Shown here piece by piece: positions 19,567 to 30,970 of a stretch of 52,767 nt of DNA. Origin of the DNA: Tenebrionibacter intestinalis (lineage in GTDB: Bacteria; Pseudomonadota; Gammaproteobacteria; Enterobacterales; Enterobacteriaceae); the NCBI RefSeq assembly GCF_016632365.1, contig NZ_JAEPBH010000014.1, positions 1-52,767 of the forward strand, read 5' to 3'. The position numbers and the translations under genes are program-made. Within the stretch, counting starts at the first letter, position 1. Each line of letters starts with the position of its first letter. The notes beneath the pieces are model-generated. The model did not search any database. It saw nothing but the letters and a program-made list of their open reading frames with translations, and was not told the origin of the DNA.

Positions 19567-20822
19567 CCACTCAACTTGAACAGGCCTGGCGCCTTGCTAA
19601 AGAACGTTTTGCCGCCACAGGCGTTGATGTCGAACAGGCGCTAAGCCAGCTCGATCGCCTGCCGGTGTCCATGCACTGCTGGCAGGGCGATGACGTGGCC
19701 GGATTTGAAAACCCGCAGGGGCAGCTTACCGGAGGCATCCAGGCGACCGGCAACTACCCGGGCAAAGCGCGCAACGCCGCGGAGCTTCGCGCCGATCTGG
19801 AACAGGCGCTAAGCCTGATTCCAGGCCCAAAGCGCCTGAACCTGCACGCCATCTACCTGGAAGCCGAGGGGCATGTCGATCGCGATCAGATTAAACCTGA
19901 ACATTTTAAAAACTGGGTGGAATGGGCAAAGGCAAACCGCCTGGGGCTGGATTTCAACCCATCCTGTTTCTCTCACCCGCTGAGCGCCGACGGGTTTACC
20001 CTCGCGCATGCCGACGATACTATCCGCCAGTTCTGGATTAACCACTGTAAGGCCAGCCGCCGAATCTCCGCGTATTTCGGCGAGCAGCTCGGCACCCCGT
20101 CGGTGATGAATATCTGGATACCGGACGGCATGAAGGACATCACCGTTGACCGTTTCGCGCCGCGTCAGCGCCTGATGGAGGCGCTCGACGATATCATCAG
20201 TGAAAAACTCAACCCGGCGCATCACATTGACGCGGTGGAAAGTAAGCTGTTTGGTATTGGCGCAGAGAGCTATACCGTCGGCTCTAACGAGTTCTACATG
20301 GGCTATGCCACCAGCCGCCAGACCGCGCTGTGCCTTGACGCCGGGCACTTCCACCCAACCGAGGTTATCTCCGATAAGATTTCCAGCACCATGCTTTACG
20401 TGCCGCGCCTGCTGCTGCACGTCAGCCGCCCGGTACGCTGGGACAGCGACCACGTCGTGCTGCTTGATGATGAAACCCAGGCCATCGCCAGCGAAATTAT
20501 CCGCCACAACCTGTTTGATCGCGTACATATCGGCCTCGACTTCTTCGACGCCTCCATTAACCGCATCGCCGCCTGGGTAATCGGCACCCGCAACATGAAA
20601 AAAGCACTGCTGCGCGCCCTGCTGGAACCGACCGAAAAGCTGCGCCAGCTTGAGCGGGACGGCAACTACACCGCGCGCCTGGCGCTGCTTGAAGAACAAA
20701 AATGCCTGCCGTGGCAGGCGGTATGGGAAATGTACTGCCAGCGCCACGACACCCCGGCGGGCAGCGGCTGGCTTGACAGTGTGCAGGCCTATGAGAACCG
20801 CGTACTGAGTCAGCGCCGTTAA
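19563..20822 (+). CDS. rhaA: L-rhamnose isomerase
   Basis: Mn2+-dependent TIM-barrel isomerase that converts L-rhamnose to L-rhamnulose, first step of the pathway. It has 419 residues, the same as E. coli from MTTQLEQAW. Metal and substrate sites are seen in [35 protein letters not shown] and HVGLDFF-like [17 protein letters not shown]. It overlaps rhaB by 4 bases, so translation is coupled. Confidence 0.98.
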   Translation: MTTQLEQAWRLAKERFAATGVDVEQALSQLDRLPVSMHCWQGDDVAGFENPQGQLTGGIQATGNYPGKARNAAELRADLEQALSLIPGPKRLNLHAIYLEAEGHVDRDQIKPEHFKNWVEWAKANRLGLDFNPSCFSHPLSADGFTLAHADDTIRQFWINHCKASRRISAYFGEQLGTPSVMNIWIPDGMKDITVDRFAPRQRLMEALDDIISEKLNPAHHIDAVESKLFGIGAESYTVGSNEFYMGYATSRQTALCLDAGHFHPTEVISDKISSTMLYVPRLLLHVSRPVRWDSDHVVLLDDETQAIASEIIRHNLFDRVHIGLDFFDASINRIAAWVIGTRNMKKALLRALLEPTEKLRQLERDGNYTARLALLEEQKCLPWQAVWEMYCQRHDTPAGSGWLDSVQAYENRVLSQRR

Positions 20823-20832
20823 CCAACCGTAG

Positions 20833-20883
20833 CCTCTGCCGTGCAGGCACAGAGGTAGAGAATCCTCCCGGCAAAGCCGGGCT
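20833..20883 (+). other. Paired hairpins downstream of rhaA
   Basis: CCTCTG / CAGAGG (20833-20855) and CCCGGC-AAA-GCCGGG (20867-20881) form two stems after rhaA. The second belongs to a 17-bp direct repeat seen again at 21027-21043. They may act as mRNA 3' stabilisers between rhaA and rhaD. Confidence 0.5.
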
Positions 20884-21016
20884 GAGACTGCTGACAAACC
20901 CCCTCCTGTCGCAGACAGGAGGGATGAAACACAATAAAAAATAGGGGAAATCAATGCTTTGATTTTCGCCTGCTTACCACAAAGAAGGAAAACCCCCGTT
21001 TTTTCCTTCTTTGTCA
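20884..21016 (+). repeat. ~130-bp structured intergenic repeat, copy in rhaA-rhaD gap
   Basis: Nearly identical, in reverse orientation, to 52621-52752. It holds a hairpin CCTCCTGTC-GCA-GACAGGAGG, the near palindrome AATCAATGCTTTGATT and a long terminal stem AAAGAAGGAAAA / TTTTTTCCTTCTTT. It is flanked by 17-bp direct repeats CCCGGCAAAGCCGGGCT (20867-20883 and 21027-21043). It sits inside the rha operon without coding capacity. Confidence 0.8.
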
Positions 21017-21058
21017 ATAAACTGCGCCCGGCAAAGCCGGGCTAAAGGAATAACCACG

Positions 21059-21883
21059 ATGCAGAGCATTATTAACGCCTGGTTTGTGCAGGGCATGATC
21101 AAAGCCACAACCGACGCCTGGCTAAAGGGCTGGGATGAACGCAACGGCGGCAACCTGACGCTGCGGCTGGACGCTGCGGATATCGCGCCGTACCAGGCGG
21201 ACTTCCACGCGCGCCCGCGTTACATCGCCCTGAGCCAGCCACTGCCCGCGCTGGCGAATATGCCGTTTATCGTCACCGGTTCTGGTAAGTTCTTTCGCAA
21301 TATGCAGCTCGACCCAGCGGCCAACCTGGGCGTGGTGCAGCTAGACCACGATGGCGCGGGCTATCACATTTTATGGGGGCTTCAGCACGACGCGGTGCCC
21401 ACTTCAGAGCTACCCGCACACTTTCTGTCACACTGCGCGCGTATCCACGCCACCGGCGGTAAAGACCGCGTGATTATGCACTGCCACGCCACCAACCTCA
21501 TCGCCCTGACCTACGTGCTGGACAACGACCCCGACATCATTACCCGCAAGCTATGGGAAGGCAGCACCGAGTGTCTGGTCGTTTTTCCGGACGGCGTCGG
21601 CATTCTGCCGTGGATGGTGCCAGGTACCGATGAAATCGGCGAAGCAACGGCAAAAGAGATGGATTCGCACTCGCTGGTGCTGTGGCCATTCCACGGCGTA
21701 TTTGGCAGCGGGCCGAGCCTTGACGACGCCTTCGGCCTGATTGATACCGCTGAAAAATCCGCTGAAATTTTGGTGAAGGTCCTCTCAATGGGCGGTATGA
21801 AACACACCATCAGCCGCGAAGAGCTAATAGCGTTGAGCAAACGGTTTGGCGTAACACCGCGCCAGAGCGCGCTTGATTGCTAA
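21059..21883 (+). CDS. rhaD: Rhamnulose-1-phosphate aldolase
   Basis: Class II Zn2+ aldolase that splits L-rhamnulose-1-phosphate into dihydroxyacetone phosphate and L-lactaldehyde. It has 274 residues, as in E. coli. Zn ligands are in [12 protein letters not shown] and [13 protein letters not shown]. The N-terminus [26 protein letters not shown] is highly conserved. The start at 21059 follows AAAGGA. It lies 236 bases after rhaA because a repeat element fills the gap. Confidence 0.98.
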   Translation: MQSIINAWFVQGMIKATTDAWLKGWDERNGGNLTLRLDAADIAPYQADFHARPRYIALSQPLPALANMPFIVTGSGKFFRNMQLDPAANLGVVQLDHDGAGYHILWGLQHDAVPTSELPAHFLSHCARIHATGGKDRVIMHCHATNLIALTYVLDNDPDIITRKLWEGSTECLVVFPDGVGILPWMVPGTDEIGEATAKEMDSHSLVLWPFHGVFGSGPSLDDAFGLIDTAEKSAEILVKVLSMGGMKHTISREELIALSKRFGVTPRQSALDC

Positions 21884-21944
21884 TACCATGATAAATTTAA
21901 TGTTTTTTATGCCCACGCTTAGGGCATAACACCAGGAGAACCCA

Positions 21945-23093
21945 ATGAGCTTTATGCTGGCATTACCCAAAATCAGCCTCCACGGCACGGGGGCGATTGG
22001 CGATATGGTGAAGATGGTCGCCGATAAACGCTGGGGCAAAGCCCTGATCGTCACCGACGATCGGTTGGTGAAGCTGGGCCTGCTTGACAGCCTGTTTAGC
22101 GCGCTTAAAGCGCACGGTATGGCATGGCATCTGTTTGACGGCGTCTTTCCTAACCCAACAGAAAGCCTGGTCCAGAGCGGCTATCAGGCCTATCAGCAAG
22201 CACAGTGCGACTATCTGATTGCCTTTGGCGGCGGCAGCCCTATCGACACCGCCAAAGCTATCAGGATCCTCACCGCTAACCCGGCGCCCTCTATCGCCTG
22301 TGCCGGCGTTGGCAATGTAAAGCGCCCCGGCGTGCCGCTGGTAGCGATTAACACAACCGCCGGAACCGCCGCGGAAATGACCAGTAACGCGGTCATTATC
22401 GACAGCCAGCGCCGTGTTAAAGAGGTCATCATTGATACCAATATCATTCCTGATATTGCCGTAGACGACGTAAGCGTAATGATGAAAATTCCCGCTGACG
22501 TTACCGCTGCCACCGGCATGGACGCGCTGACGCATGCCATTGAGGCCTATGTTTCACGCGGCGCGCACCCGCTGACCGACGCCAGCGCGCTGGAGGCTAT
22601 CCGCCTTATCAATACATGGCTGCCGCAGGCGGTGGCCGACGGCGATAACATACAGGCGCGGGAAATGATGGCCAACGGTCAGTATCTGGCGGGTATGGCG
22701 TTCAATAGCGCCGGGCTGGGGTTGGTACACGCGCTGGCTCACCAGCCGGGCGCCACGCACAACCTGCCGCACGGCGTATGCAACGCCATTCTGCTGCCGG
22801 TCGTGGAAAACTTTAACCGCCCACAGGCGATATCGCGCTTTGCCCGCGTTGCACAGGCGATGGGGGTAAATATCGCCGGCATGAGCGAAGAACAGGCAAG
22901 CCGCGAGGCCATCAACGCCATCCGTCGGCTTTCTGAACAGGTTGGCATCCCGTCTGGCTTCAGCCAGTTAGGCATCACCGCAGACGATATCGAAGGCTGG
23001 CTGGATAACGCGCTTGCGGACCCCTGCGCTACCTGTAATCCTCGCGCCGCCAGCCGCGACGAGGTACGCGCTCTGTATCTGGAGGCGCTGTGA
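21945..23093 (+). CDS. fucO: Lactaldehyde reductase, iron-containing alcohol dehydrogenase
   Basis: Group III Fe-dependent alcohol dehydrogenase of 382 residues. The context predicts reduction of L-lactaldehyde, made by RhaD, to L-1,2-propanediol. NAD-binding [12 protein letters not shown] and the metal-binding His residues in [22 protein letters not shown] and [25 protein letters not shown] are present. Much of the sequence resembles YiaY-type as well as FucO-type enzymes, so the name rests on its position between rhaD and rhaM. E. coli lacks this gene in its rha operon. AGGAGAACCC precedes the ATG. Confidence 0.85.
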   Translation: MSFMLALPKISLHGTGAIGDMVKMVADKRWGKALIVTDDRLVKLGLLDSLFSALKAHGMAWHLFDGVFPNPTESLVQSGYQAYQQAQCDYLIAFGGGSPIDTAKAIRILTANPAPSIACAGVGNVKRPGVPLVAINTTAGTAAEMTSNAVIIDSQRRVKEVIIDTNIIPDIAVDDVSVMMKIPADVTAATGMDALTHAIEAYVSRGAHPLTDASALEAIRLINTWLPQAVADGDNIQAREMMANGQYLAGMAFNSAGLGLVHALAHQPGATHNLPHGVCNAILLPVVENFNRPQAISRFARVAQAMGVNIAGMSEEQASREAINAIRRLSEQVGIPSGFSQLGITADDIEGWLDNALADPCATCNPRAASRDEVRALYLEAL

Positions 23094-23404
23094 TTAGAAA
23101 AGCGTTTGTTATGCAGGTTAACCCGGATGCGCACGAAGAGTATCAGCGCCGCCACAACCCCATCTGGCCGGAACTGGAAGCTGTGCTAAAAGAGCACGGC
23201 GCGCATCATTACGCCATCTACCTTGACGCCAGCCGCCATCTGCTGTTTGCGACGGTGGAAATTGAGTCGCAGGCGCGTTGGGACGCCATAGCGCAAACCG
23301 AAGTCTGCCAGCGCTGGTGGCGGCATATGCGCGAGATCATGCCGTCCAACCCGGACAACAGCCCGATCAGCACCGAGCTAAAAAGCGTATTTTATCTGAA
23401 ATAA
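23090..23404 (+). CDS. rhaM: L-rhamnose mutarotase
   Basis: Small cytoplasmic enzyme (104 residues as in E. coli) that interconverts alpha and beta L-rhamnopyranose, giving RhaA its substrate anomer. [29 protein letters not shown] and CQRWW are conserved, and His plus paired Trp residues form the active site. The start is GTG at 23090, overlapping the previous stop (GTGA), with GGAGG just upstream inside the reductase gene. Confidence 0.97.
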   Translation: MIRKAFVMQVNPDAHEEYQRRHNPIWPELEAVLKEHGAHHYAIYLDASRHLLFATVEIESQARWDAIAQTEVCQRWWRHMREIMPSNPDNSPISTELKSVFYLK

Positions 23405-23409
23405 ACGCC

Positions 23410-23435
23410 CTCACGCTGCCTCGCCGCAGCGTGAG
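23410..23435 (+). terminator. Hairpin at the end of the rha operon
   Basis: Perfect 10-bp stem CTCACGCTGC / GCAGCGTGAG with a 6-base loop right after rhaM. The first T-rich run (TTTTTTATTT) comes 15 bases later, so termination efficiency is uncertain. Confidence 0.6.
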
Positions 23436-23584
23436 TCCGCCTTAAGCATCTTTTTTATTTCCCGCCTGCGCAGTTAAAAACCGGGGCTGTTACACCTCTC
23501 CTGCAATTACGCCAACGCATCGCGTTGCATTTATATTAAAAAACATTAATGATACGAACAGGCAATAAAGGAACGAGGGTGCAT

Positions 23585-24136
23585 ATGGATATTCAGTCAG
23601 TTATTATTCTGCTGCTGCTGCTTGCAGTCATCTTTTTTTTATACAAAAGCCGCAATAAAAAACGCGCCTCCTCACCCCCGCCCCAGACTTTTCAACGGCC
23701 ACGCAGCGTCAGTAACGTAGGCGATCAGCTCTATTTTGTGGAAAACGGCGTATTTAAAAAACACAAGCTAATGAATAAAGAAGAATTTTATCTGTTTCGC
23801 AAAATAGAACTCTTCCTTCAGAAAAATTACAGCGGGTATCGCGTTTTCCCTCAGGTAGCGATGGGCGTATATCTTCGCTCCGATGACGCGCAGGCCCACA
23901 GCTCTGTTAACAGCAAGCGTGCCGATTTTGTGATTATTTCAAAATTTGGCGAACCGTGCGTTGTGGTGGAATACCACGGCGGCGGCCATTATAAGGCCAA
24001 TGCCGCATCCCGGGACGCGGTAAAAAAAGAAGCCTGCCGCAAGGCCGGTATCCGCTATATGGAAATTGAGGCGAACTATAAAGATGACGACATCAATGCG
24101 ATTGGCCGCTATCTCGCCCAGGCGGCGGCGGCCTGA
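23585..24136 (+). CDS. Membrane-anchored DUF2726-like protein
   Basis: Uncharacterised protein of 183 residues. I start it at 23585, where GAGGG precedes the ATG; the upstream ATG at 23549 has no ribosome site. Residues about 5-22 are one transmembrane helix (SVIILLLLLAVIFFLYKS), followed by a basic Pro-rich linker. The soluble domain has RADFVII, VVVEYHGGGHY and a later KKEACRKAGIRYMEI. This spacing resembles DUF2726, which belongs to or near the restriction-endonuclease-like fold. The function is unknown. It converges on fdhD with a 9-base gap. Confidence 0.75.
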   Translation: MDIQSVIILLLLLAVIFFLYKSRNKKRASSPPPQTFQRPRSVSNVGDQLYFVENGVFKKHKLMNKEEFYLFRKIELFLQKNYSGYRVFPQVAMGVYLRSDDAQAHSSVNSKRADFVIISKFGEPCVVVEYHGGGHYKANAASRDAVKKEACRKAGIRYMEIEANYKDDDINAIGRYLAQAAAA

Positions 24137-24145
24137 CAGGGCTAT

Positions 24146-24973
24146 TTATTCCGCCAGGCGCTGCGCATGGGTATATACCGTGGCGCGGCCAGGTTTGCTA
24201 AACCCCACCAGCGTCAGGTTGCAGCGCTCCGCCACCTGCACCGCAAGCGACGTGGCCGCCGAGACGGCAAACAGAATTTCCACACCGCACATCGCCGCCT
24301 TTTGCACCATTTCATAGCTGGCGCGGCTCGATACCAGCGCCACGCCATCGCGCCAGCCCTGGCGGCTGCGGCGGCCCAGCAGTTTATCCAGCGCTACGTG
24401 GCGCCCCACGTCTTCATGGCCGCCGATTATCTCCCCCTGCGGCGTAAGCCAGGCCGCGATATGCGTACAGCCGGTTAACTGCCCCACGGGCTGAAAGCGT
24501 CGGATCTGACCAAGCGCGTCGTCAAGCGCGCGCAGTGAAAACCGCTGCGTAAACGGCAATGGCGCAACCGGCTTGCCGATATCATTAAGTTGCTCAACGC
24601 CGCACACACCGCAGCCCGTGCGCCCGGCCATCTGGCGACGGCGCTCTTTAAGCCCCATAAAGCGGCGGCTGGAAAGCTCAATACGCACCTCAATACCGTT
24701 ACACGCGGGCACAACGTCTATACCGTAAATATCCTGCGGCGACGCAATAATGCCTTCAGACAGCGAAAACCCTAACGCAAACAGCGCCAGATCTTTTGGC
24801 GACGCCATCATAACGACATGTGAAATGCCGTTATAAACCAGCGCAACCGGCATCTCTTCCGCCAGCCAGTCTTCGCGACTCGTTTGAAGCGCTGTGCGGC
24901 TGCGCACGGGAGCAGCGCGATAGCATGTGAATTCAGTCACATCTCGGAATTTGCTACTGCATATATCATTCAC
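24146..24973 (-). CDS. fdhD: Formate dehydrogenase accessory sulfurtransferase FdhD
   Basis: Transfers sulfur from IscS to the molybdenum cofactor, an activation step needed for formate dehydrogenases. It has 275 residues from a GTG start. The active-site cysteines are in [12 protein letters not shown], and conserved SCNG-like [17 protein letters not shown] and [18 protein letters not shown] are present. It is divergent from fdoGHI, the enzyme it serves. TATAAT lies only 14 bases before the GTG, so the mRNA leader may be very short. Confidence 0.97.
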   Translation of the reverse strand: MNDICSSKFRDVTEFTCYRAAPVRSRTALQTSREDWLAEEMPVALVYNGISHVVMMASPKDLALFALGFSLSEGIIASPQDIYGIDVVPACNGIEVRIELSSRRFMGLKERRRQMAGRTGCGVCGVEQLNDIGKPVAPLPFTQRFSLRALDDALGQIRRFQPVGQLTGCTHIAAWLTPQGEIIGGHEDVGRHVALDKLLGRRSRQGWRDGVALVSSRASYEMVQKAAMCGVEILFAVSAATSLAVQVAERCNLTLVGFSKPGRATVYTHAQRLAE

Positions 24974-24987
24974 TATAAATTAACCAG

Positions 24988-24993
24988 ATTATA
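24988..24993 (-). promoter_or_regulatory. Probable fdhD -10 element
   Basis: TATAAT on the minus strand, 14 bases before the fdhD GTG. If used, transcription would start about 7 bases before translation. Confidence 0.4.
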
Positions 24994-25127
24994 ACAAGAC
25001 CGGTGCAGGTATGTTATTCTCTACCATATCTCGCCATAAGAAGCGGGAATAGATCAAACTTGTACCTTTCATACCGCTGTTAAAAAAAATACTACCTATG
25101 AGACAATGTCAAAACAGGAGCACTTCC

Positions 25128-28100
25128 ATGCTAGTCAACAGAAGACAGTTCTTTAAGATCTGCGCTGGCGGTATGGCAGGCACCACGGCCGCCGCGCTGG
25201 GCTTCGCGCCCGGCGTTGCGCTGGCGCAAACAAGGCAGTATAAGCTGCTGCGCACCCGTGAAACCCGCCAAACCTGCACATACTGTTCCGTCGGCTGTGG
25301 GCTGTTAATGTACAGCAGCGGCGATGGCGCTAAAAACGCAAAAGCTTCCATTTTCCACATCGAAGGCGATGCCGACCACCCTGTTAACCGCGGCGCGCTG
25401 TGCCCAAAAGGCGCGGGGCTGATAGATTTTATTCACAGCGAAAGCCGCCTCAAATTTCCGCAATATCGCGCGCCGGGTTCGAATAAATGGCAGCGGTTAA
25501 GCTGGGATGAGGCTTTCGCCCGCATCGCAAAACTGATGAAAGAAGATCGCGACGCCAACTTCATCGCACAAAATGATCAGGGCGCTACGGTTAACCGCTG
25601 GCTCTCTACCGGCATGCTGTGCGCTTCTGCATCCAGCAACGAAACCGGCTATTTAACCCAAAAATTCACCCGCGCGCTCGGCATGCTGGCCGTGGATAAC
25701 CAGGCGCGCGTCTGACACGGACCAACGGTAGCAAGTCTTGCTCCAACATTTGGTCGCGGCGCGATGACCAACCACTGGGTTGATATGAAAAACGCCAATC
25801 TCATCGTCGTGATGGGCGGAAACGCGGCAGAAGCGCATCCGGTGGGGTTTCGCTGGGCGATGGAAGCCAAAATCCACAACGGCGCGAAACTGATTGTTAT
25901 CGACCCGCGCTTTACGCGTACTGCCTCGGTCGCAGATTTCTATGCGCCGATTCGCTCCGGCACCGATATCGCGTTTTTATCGGGCGTGCTGCTGTACCTG
26001 TTAACCCATAACAAATTTAACCGCGAGTACGTTGAGGCTTATACCAACGCCAGCCTTATCGTACGTGAGGATTACGGTTTTGAAGACGGCCTGTTTACCG
26101 GCTACGACGCGCAAAAACGCCAGTATGATAAAACCAGTTGGCATTACGAACTGGATGAAAACGGATTTGCCAAACGCGACACAACGCTCACCCACCCCCG
26201 CTGCGTATGGAGCCTGCTAAGGCAACACGTTTCTCGCTATACGCCCGAAATGGTAGAAACGCTCTGCGGCACGCCTGCGGCGGATTTTTTGAAAGTGTGC
26301 GAGTACATCGCGCAAACCAGCGTGAAGGATAAAACCGCCTCATTTCTGTATGCGCTCGGCTGGACGCAACACTCCACCGGCGCGCAGAACATCCGCACGA
26401 TGGCGATGGTGCAGCTACTGCTTGGCAACATGGGCATGGCGGGCGGCGGCGTGAACGCGCTGCGCGGCCACTCCAATATCCAGGGGCTGACCGATCTCGG
26501 CCTGCTGTCCACCAGCCTGACGGGCTATATGAACCTGCCCAACGAACAACAGCCGGATATCCAGACCTACCTTGCCGCCAACACGCCGAAACCGCTGCTA
26601 AAAGGCCAGGTGAATTACTGGAGCAACTATCCGAAATTCTTCGTGTCGATGATGAAAGCGTTCTACGGCGAGAAAGCCACGGCGGATAACGACTGGGGTT
26701 ACGACTGGCTGCCGAAGTGGGACAAGAGCTACGACGTGCTGCAATACTTCGAAATGATGCACGAGGGCAAGGTCAACGGCTACCTGTGCCAGGGCTTTAA
26801 CCCGGTCGCCTCCTTTCCGAATAAAAATAAAGTGGTCGCCAGCCTCAGCAAGCTGAAGTTCCTGGTAACGATCGACCCGCTCATCACCGAAACCTCCACC
26901 TTCTGGCAAAACCACGGCGAAGCGAACGATGTCGATCCTTCAGCGATCCAGACCGAGGTCTTCCGCCTGCCATCCACCTGCTTTGCAGAAGAAAATGGCT
27001 CCATCGTGAACTCCGGGCGCTGGCTACAGTGGCATTACAAGGGCGCAGACGCCCCCGGCGAGGCCCTTACCGACGGCGAGATTCTGGCAGGCATCTTCCT
27101 GCGCCTGCGCGAAATGTACGCCCGCGACGGCGGCGCCGTACCGGAGCCGGTGCTGCACATGAGCTGGGACTACCGCCGCCCGGATGCCCCGGCCTCCGAT
27201 GAAGTTGCGCAGGAGAGCAACGGCAGGGCGCTGGCGGATATTCTGGATCAAAACGGCGGCCTGCTGTTGAAAAAGGGCGAGCTGCTTACCACTTTCGCTC
27301 AGTTGCGCGACGACGGCACCACCTCCAGCGGCTGCTGGATTTTTACCGGTAGCTGGACGCCAAAAGGCAACCAGATGGCGAACCGCGACAACGCCGACCC
27401 GTCCGGGCTTGGCAATACGCTGGGCTGGGCCTGGGCATGGCCGCTCAACCGCCGTATTCTGTATAACCGCGCCTCCGCCGACCCGCAGGGCAACCCCTGG
27501 GATCCGAAGCGCAAGCTCCTGGAGTGGGACGGCGAAAAATGGGGCGGTGTTGACGTCCCGGATTATGCCGCCGCCGCCGCGCCAGGCAGCGACGTCGGGC
27601 CGTTTATTATGCAGCCGGAAGGGCTGGGCCGCCTTTTCGCCATCGACAAAATGGCCGAAGGGCCATTCCCGGAGCACTACGAGCCGTTTGAAACGCCGCT
27701 CGGCACCAACCCACTGCATCCGAACGTGATTTCCAACCCTGCGGCACGCGTGTTCACAAGCGATCTGGAGGCAATGGGCAAAGCGGACAAGTTCCCGTAC
27801 GTGGGCACCACCTATCGCCTGACCGAGCATTTCCACTACTGGACTAAGCATGCGCTGCTAAACGCCATCGCGCAGCCGGAGCAGTTTGTTGAAATTGGCG
27901 AAACGCTGGCGAATAAACTCGGCATTGCCCAGGGCGATATGGTGAAAGTCTCCTCCAGGCGCGGCTATATCAAAGCCAAAGCGGTGGTGACCAAACGCCT
28001 GCGAACCCTGAAAGTACACGATCGCGACGTGGACACCATCGGCATTCCCATCCACTGGGGCTACGAAGGGGTGGCGAAAAAAGGGTTTCTCGCCAACACG

Positions 28101-28178
28101 CTGACGCCGTTTGTGGGTGATGCGAACACGCAGACGCCGGAATTTAAAGCCTTTCTGGTGAATGTGGAAAAGGTATAA
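25128..28178 (+). CDS. fdoG: Formate dehydrogenase-O alpha subunit, selenoprotein
   Basis: Catalytic subunit of periplasm-facing formate dehydrogenase-O: formate to CO2, with electrons passed to FdoH and FdoI. It has 1016 residues counting the in-frame TGA at 25713-25715 as selenocysteine 196 (NQARV-Sec-HGPTVASLAPTFG). Without readthrough it looks like two open frames. The Tat signal is NRRQFFKICAGG with the twin Arg. A [4Fe-4S] cluster is bound by CTYCSVGCGLL and a later ALCPKGAG. Molybdopterin guanine dinucleotide domains follow. The start at 25128 has AGGAG upstream. Wording of the N-terminus (KLLRTRETR) fits FdoG and not FdnG. Confidence 0.98.
25713..25756 (+). promoter_or_regulatory. Bacterial SECIS element of fdoG
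   Basis: Begins at the UGA codon and folds immediately downstream. The apical part GGTAGCAAGTCTTGCTCC carries the small GCAAG/TTGC stem with a GTCT-type loop that SelB binds. It also encodes conserved protein sequence. Confidence 0.85.
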
Positions 28179-28190
28179 CGGAGACGAATT

Positions 28191-29093
28191 ATGGCTTATC
28201 AATCACAAGACGTCATTCGTCGTTCCGCAACTAACGGCTTTACGCCTGCCCCGCAGGCGCGAAGCCATCAGGAAGCCGTGGCGAAGCTTATTGACGTCAC
28301 GACCTGCATCGGCTGTAAAGCCTGCCAGGTAGCCTGTTCTGAATGGAACGATATCCGCGATGACATTGGTCACAACGTAGGGGTTTATGATAACCCGGCG
28401 GACCTGAGCGCAAAATCCTGGACCGTTATGCGCTTCTCAGAGGTGGAGGAGAACGGCAGGCTGGAGTGGCTTATCCGTAAAGACGGCTGCATGCACTGCG
28501 CCGAACCGGGCTGTCTGAAAGCCTGCCCGGCGCCAGGGGCGATTATCCAGTATGCCAACGGCATTGTGGATTTTCAGTCTGAGCACTGCATCGGCTGCGG
28601 CTACTGCATTGCGGGCTGTCCTTTCGACGTGCCGCGTCTGAATCCGGACGACAACCGCGTGTACAAATGCTCGCTATGCGTAGACCGCGTAGCCGTGGGC
28701 CAGGAACCGGCATGCGTGAAGACCTGCCCGACCGGCGCTATTCACTTTGGCACCAAAGAGGATATGCAACATCTGGCGCTCGAACGCGTGGCGGAGCTGA
28801 ACACCCGCGGCTATAGCAACGCCGGGCTTTACGATCCTCAGGGCGTTGGCGGCACGCACGTCATGTATGTATTACACCACGCCGACAGGCCGAATCTGTA
28901 CCACGGTCTGCCGGAAAACCCGGCCATCAGCGAAACCGTAAAATTCTGGAAAGGCGTCTGGAAACCGCTGGCCGCCGCCGCCTTTGCGGCAACGTTCGCC
29001 GCCAGTATCTTCCACTACGTCGGCATCGGCCCGAACCGCGCGGAAGATGAAGAAGACAACGCTCGCGAGCAGAAAGACGAGGTGCGCAAATGA
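28191..29093 (+). CDS. fdoH: Formate dehydrogenase-O iron-sulfur subunit
   Basis: Electron-transfer subunit of 300 residues that links FdoG to the cytochrome b subunit. It carries four ferredoxin-like cysteine clusters: [41 protein letters not shown] and CSLCVDRV with CVKTCP. A C-terminal hydrophobic helix ([20 protein letters not shown]) anchors it in the inner membrane. It starts 12 bases after fdoG, with GGAG. Its stop overlaps the fdoI start. Confidence 0.98.
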   Translation: MAYQSQDVIRRSATNGFTPAPQARSHQEAVAKLIDVTTCIGCKACQVACSEWNDIRDDIGHNVGVYDNPADLSAKSWTVMRFSEVEENGRLEWLIRKDGCMHCAEPGCLKACPAPGAIIQYANGIVDFQSEHCIGCGYCIAGCPFDVPRLNPDDNRVYKCSLCVDRVAVGQEPACVKTCPTGAIHFGTKEDMQHLALERVAELNTRGYSNAGLYDPQGVGGTHVMYVLHHADRPNLYHGLPENPAISETVKFWKGVWKPLAAAAFAATFAASIFHYVGIGPNRAEDEEDNAREQKDEVRK

Positions 29094-29725
29094 GAAAACG
29101 TGACGCCATCGTGCGCTACACCGCGCCGGAACGCATCAACCACTGGATTACCGCCTTCTGCTTTATGCTGGCGGCGGTAAGCGGCCTTGGGTTCTTTTTC
29201 CCGTCATTTAGCTGGCTGACGTATATCCTGGGTACGCCGCAACTGGCGCGCATAGCGCATCCGTTCATTGGCGTGGTGATGTTCGCCTCATTTATTATCA
29301 TGTTCTTGCGCTACTGGCGCCACAATCTCATCAATCGCGGTGATATTTACTGGGCGAAGAATATTCGTAAGGTTATCGTTAACGATGAAGTTGACAATAC
29401 CGGGCGCTACAACTTTGGCCAGAAGTGCGTGTTCTGGGCCGCGATCGTTTTTCTGTTCCTGCTGCTGGCAAGCGGCGTCGTTATCTGGCGGCCCTGGTTC
29501 GCCCCCCTGTTCCCGCTGCCGGTTATCCGCATTGGTCTGATGCTGCATTCGTTTGCAGCGGTTAGCCTGATTGTCGTGATTATGGTGCATATCTATGCGG
29601 CATTGTGGGTAAAAGGCTCTGTCACCGCAATGGCGGAAGGCTGGGTAACCCAGGCATGGGCGAGGAAGCACCACCCCCGCTGGTTCCAGGAAGTGCTTAA
29701 AAAGCAGGAAAAAAACGTAAAATAG
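29090..29725 (+). CDS. fdoI: Formate dehydrogenase-O cytochrome b556 subunit
   Basis: Membrane di-heme cytochrome b, 211 residues, passing electrons to quinone. There are four transmembrane helices. Heme-ligand His candidates are in [25 protein letters not shown] and MVHIYAALW. It starts 4 bases before the fdoH stop (ATGA). Confidence 0.97.
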   Translation: MRKRDAIVRYTAPERINHWITAFCFMLAAVSGLGFFFPSFSWLTYILGTPQLARIAHPFIGVVMFASFIIMFLRYWRHNLINRGDIYWAKNIRKVIVNDEVDNTGRYNFGQKCVFWAAIVFLFLLLASGVVIWRPWFAPLFPLPVIRIGLMLHSFAAVSLIVVIMVHIYAALWVKGSVTAMAEGWVTQAWARKHHPRWFQEVLKKQEKNVK

Positions 29726-29749
29726 TTACATGGTAGACAGGCATAAACC

Positions 29750-29786
29750 GGCATCAGGCGCATAATACGCCTGATGCCTTTTTGTT
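29750..29786 (+). terminator. Terminator after fdoI
   Basis: Stem GGCATCAGGCG / CGCCTGATGCC with a 7-base loop, followed by TTTTTGTT. It separates fdoGHI from fdhE, so fdhE likely has its own promoter or depends on readthrough. Confidence 0.85.
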
Positions 29787-30033
29787 ATTGACAACAGGCG
29801 CAAAAAAGCCGCGTCAGCAAGCTGTAATTATTGCGTTTTTACAGAAAAACGCATGCCAGGCCGCACGGGTTACGGCTAGCGCCGGGCGAGTAAGGCAAGC
29901 AATCATTTACCGCAATGACGCTAATTGCCGCTATTATAGGGGGCACAACCCGACTTTTAGCGTGCCGGATTTCCATAACCGGCGCAGGCAACGCAGCAAT
30001 ATGCTTTAAGCCATAACAGGAAACAGTCACCGC

Positions 30034-30963
30034 ATGAGTATTCGTATTATTCCTCAGGATCAACTGGAAAAAGGCGACAAGCGCCAGAACGAGGTTATTC
30101 CGCCCCTGCTCTTCCCGCGCCTTAAGAACCTTTATAACCGCCGCGCCGAGCGCCTGCGTGAGCTGGCTGAAAATAATCCGCTGGGCGACTACCTGCGTTT
30201 TGCCGCACTGATTGCACATGCCCAGGAAGTGGTGCTTTATGACCATCCGCTGGAGATGGATTTAACGGCCCGTATTCACGAAGCCGCCGAACAGGGCAAG
30301 CCGCCGCTGGATATTCACATTCTGCCCCGCGACGCCCACTGGCGCCGTCTGCTGCACTCGCTAATAGCCGAGCTAAAGCCAGAAATGAACGGCCCGGCGC
30401 TGGCGGTGATTGAAAATCTCGAAAAAGCCGCCGATCAGGAGCTTGAAGAAATGGCCAGCGCGCTGTTTAGCGGTGATTTCTCCACGGTGAGCAGTGATAA
30501 AGCGCCGTTCATCTGGGCTGCGCTTTCGCTCTACTGGGCGCAAATGGCCAGCCTTATACCGGGCAAAGCGCGCGCCGAATATGGCGAACAGCGACAGTTC
30601 TGCCCGGTATGCGCCAGCGTGCCGGTATCAGGCATAGTCCATATTGGCTCCACCAACGGCCTTCGCTACCTGCACTGCAATCTGTGTGAAACCGAATGGC
30701 ATGTGGTACGCGTAAAATGCAGCAACTGTGAACAAACCCGCGATCTGGATTACTGGTCGCTGGAAAGCGAAAACGCCGCGGTTAAGGCTGAAAGCTGCGG
30801 CGACTGCGGCACCTACCTGAAGATTCTCTATCAGGAAAAAGAGCCGAAGGTGGAAGCCGTGGCGGACGATCTGGCGTCCCTGATGCTTGATGCCCGTATG
30901 GAGCAGGAAGGCTTCGCCCGTAGCAGTATTAACCCCTTCCTGTTCCCCGGCGAAGGAGAATAA
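30034..30963 (+). CDS. fdhE: Formate dehydrogenase accessory protein FdhE
   Basis: Cytoplasmic rubredoxin-like assembly protein needed for respiratory formate dehydrogenases, 309 residues as in E. coli. It has four CxxC pairs in the C-terminal half: [29 protein letters not shown] and SCGDCGTY, which bind iron. Position after fdoGHI is as in E. coli. A 308-base gap with a terminator and no other gene precedes it; a likely SD sequence is AACAGGAAACAG. Confidence 0.97.
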   Translation: MSIRIIPQDQLEKGDKRQNEVIPPLLFPRLKNLYNRRAERLRELAENNPLGDYLRFAALIAHAQEVVLYDHPLEMDLTARIHEAAEQGKPPLDIHILPRDAHWRRLLHSLIAELKPEMNGPALAVIENLEKAADQELEEMASALFSGDFSTVSSDKAPFIWAALSLYWAQMASLIPGKARAEYGEQRQFCPVCASVPVSGIVHIGSTNGLRYLHCNLCETEWHVVRVKCSNCEQTRDLDYWSLESENAAVKAESCGDCGTYLKILYQEKEPKVEAVADDLASLMLDARMEQEGFARSSINPFLFPGEGE

Positions 30964-30970
30964 GCATGCA

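Noticed and set aside
25713-25715. In-frame TGA that splits fdoG into two open frames
   Set aside because: It is the selenocysteine codon at position 196 with a SECIS hairpin; selA, selB and selC are present. Not a frameshift or nonsense mutation.
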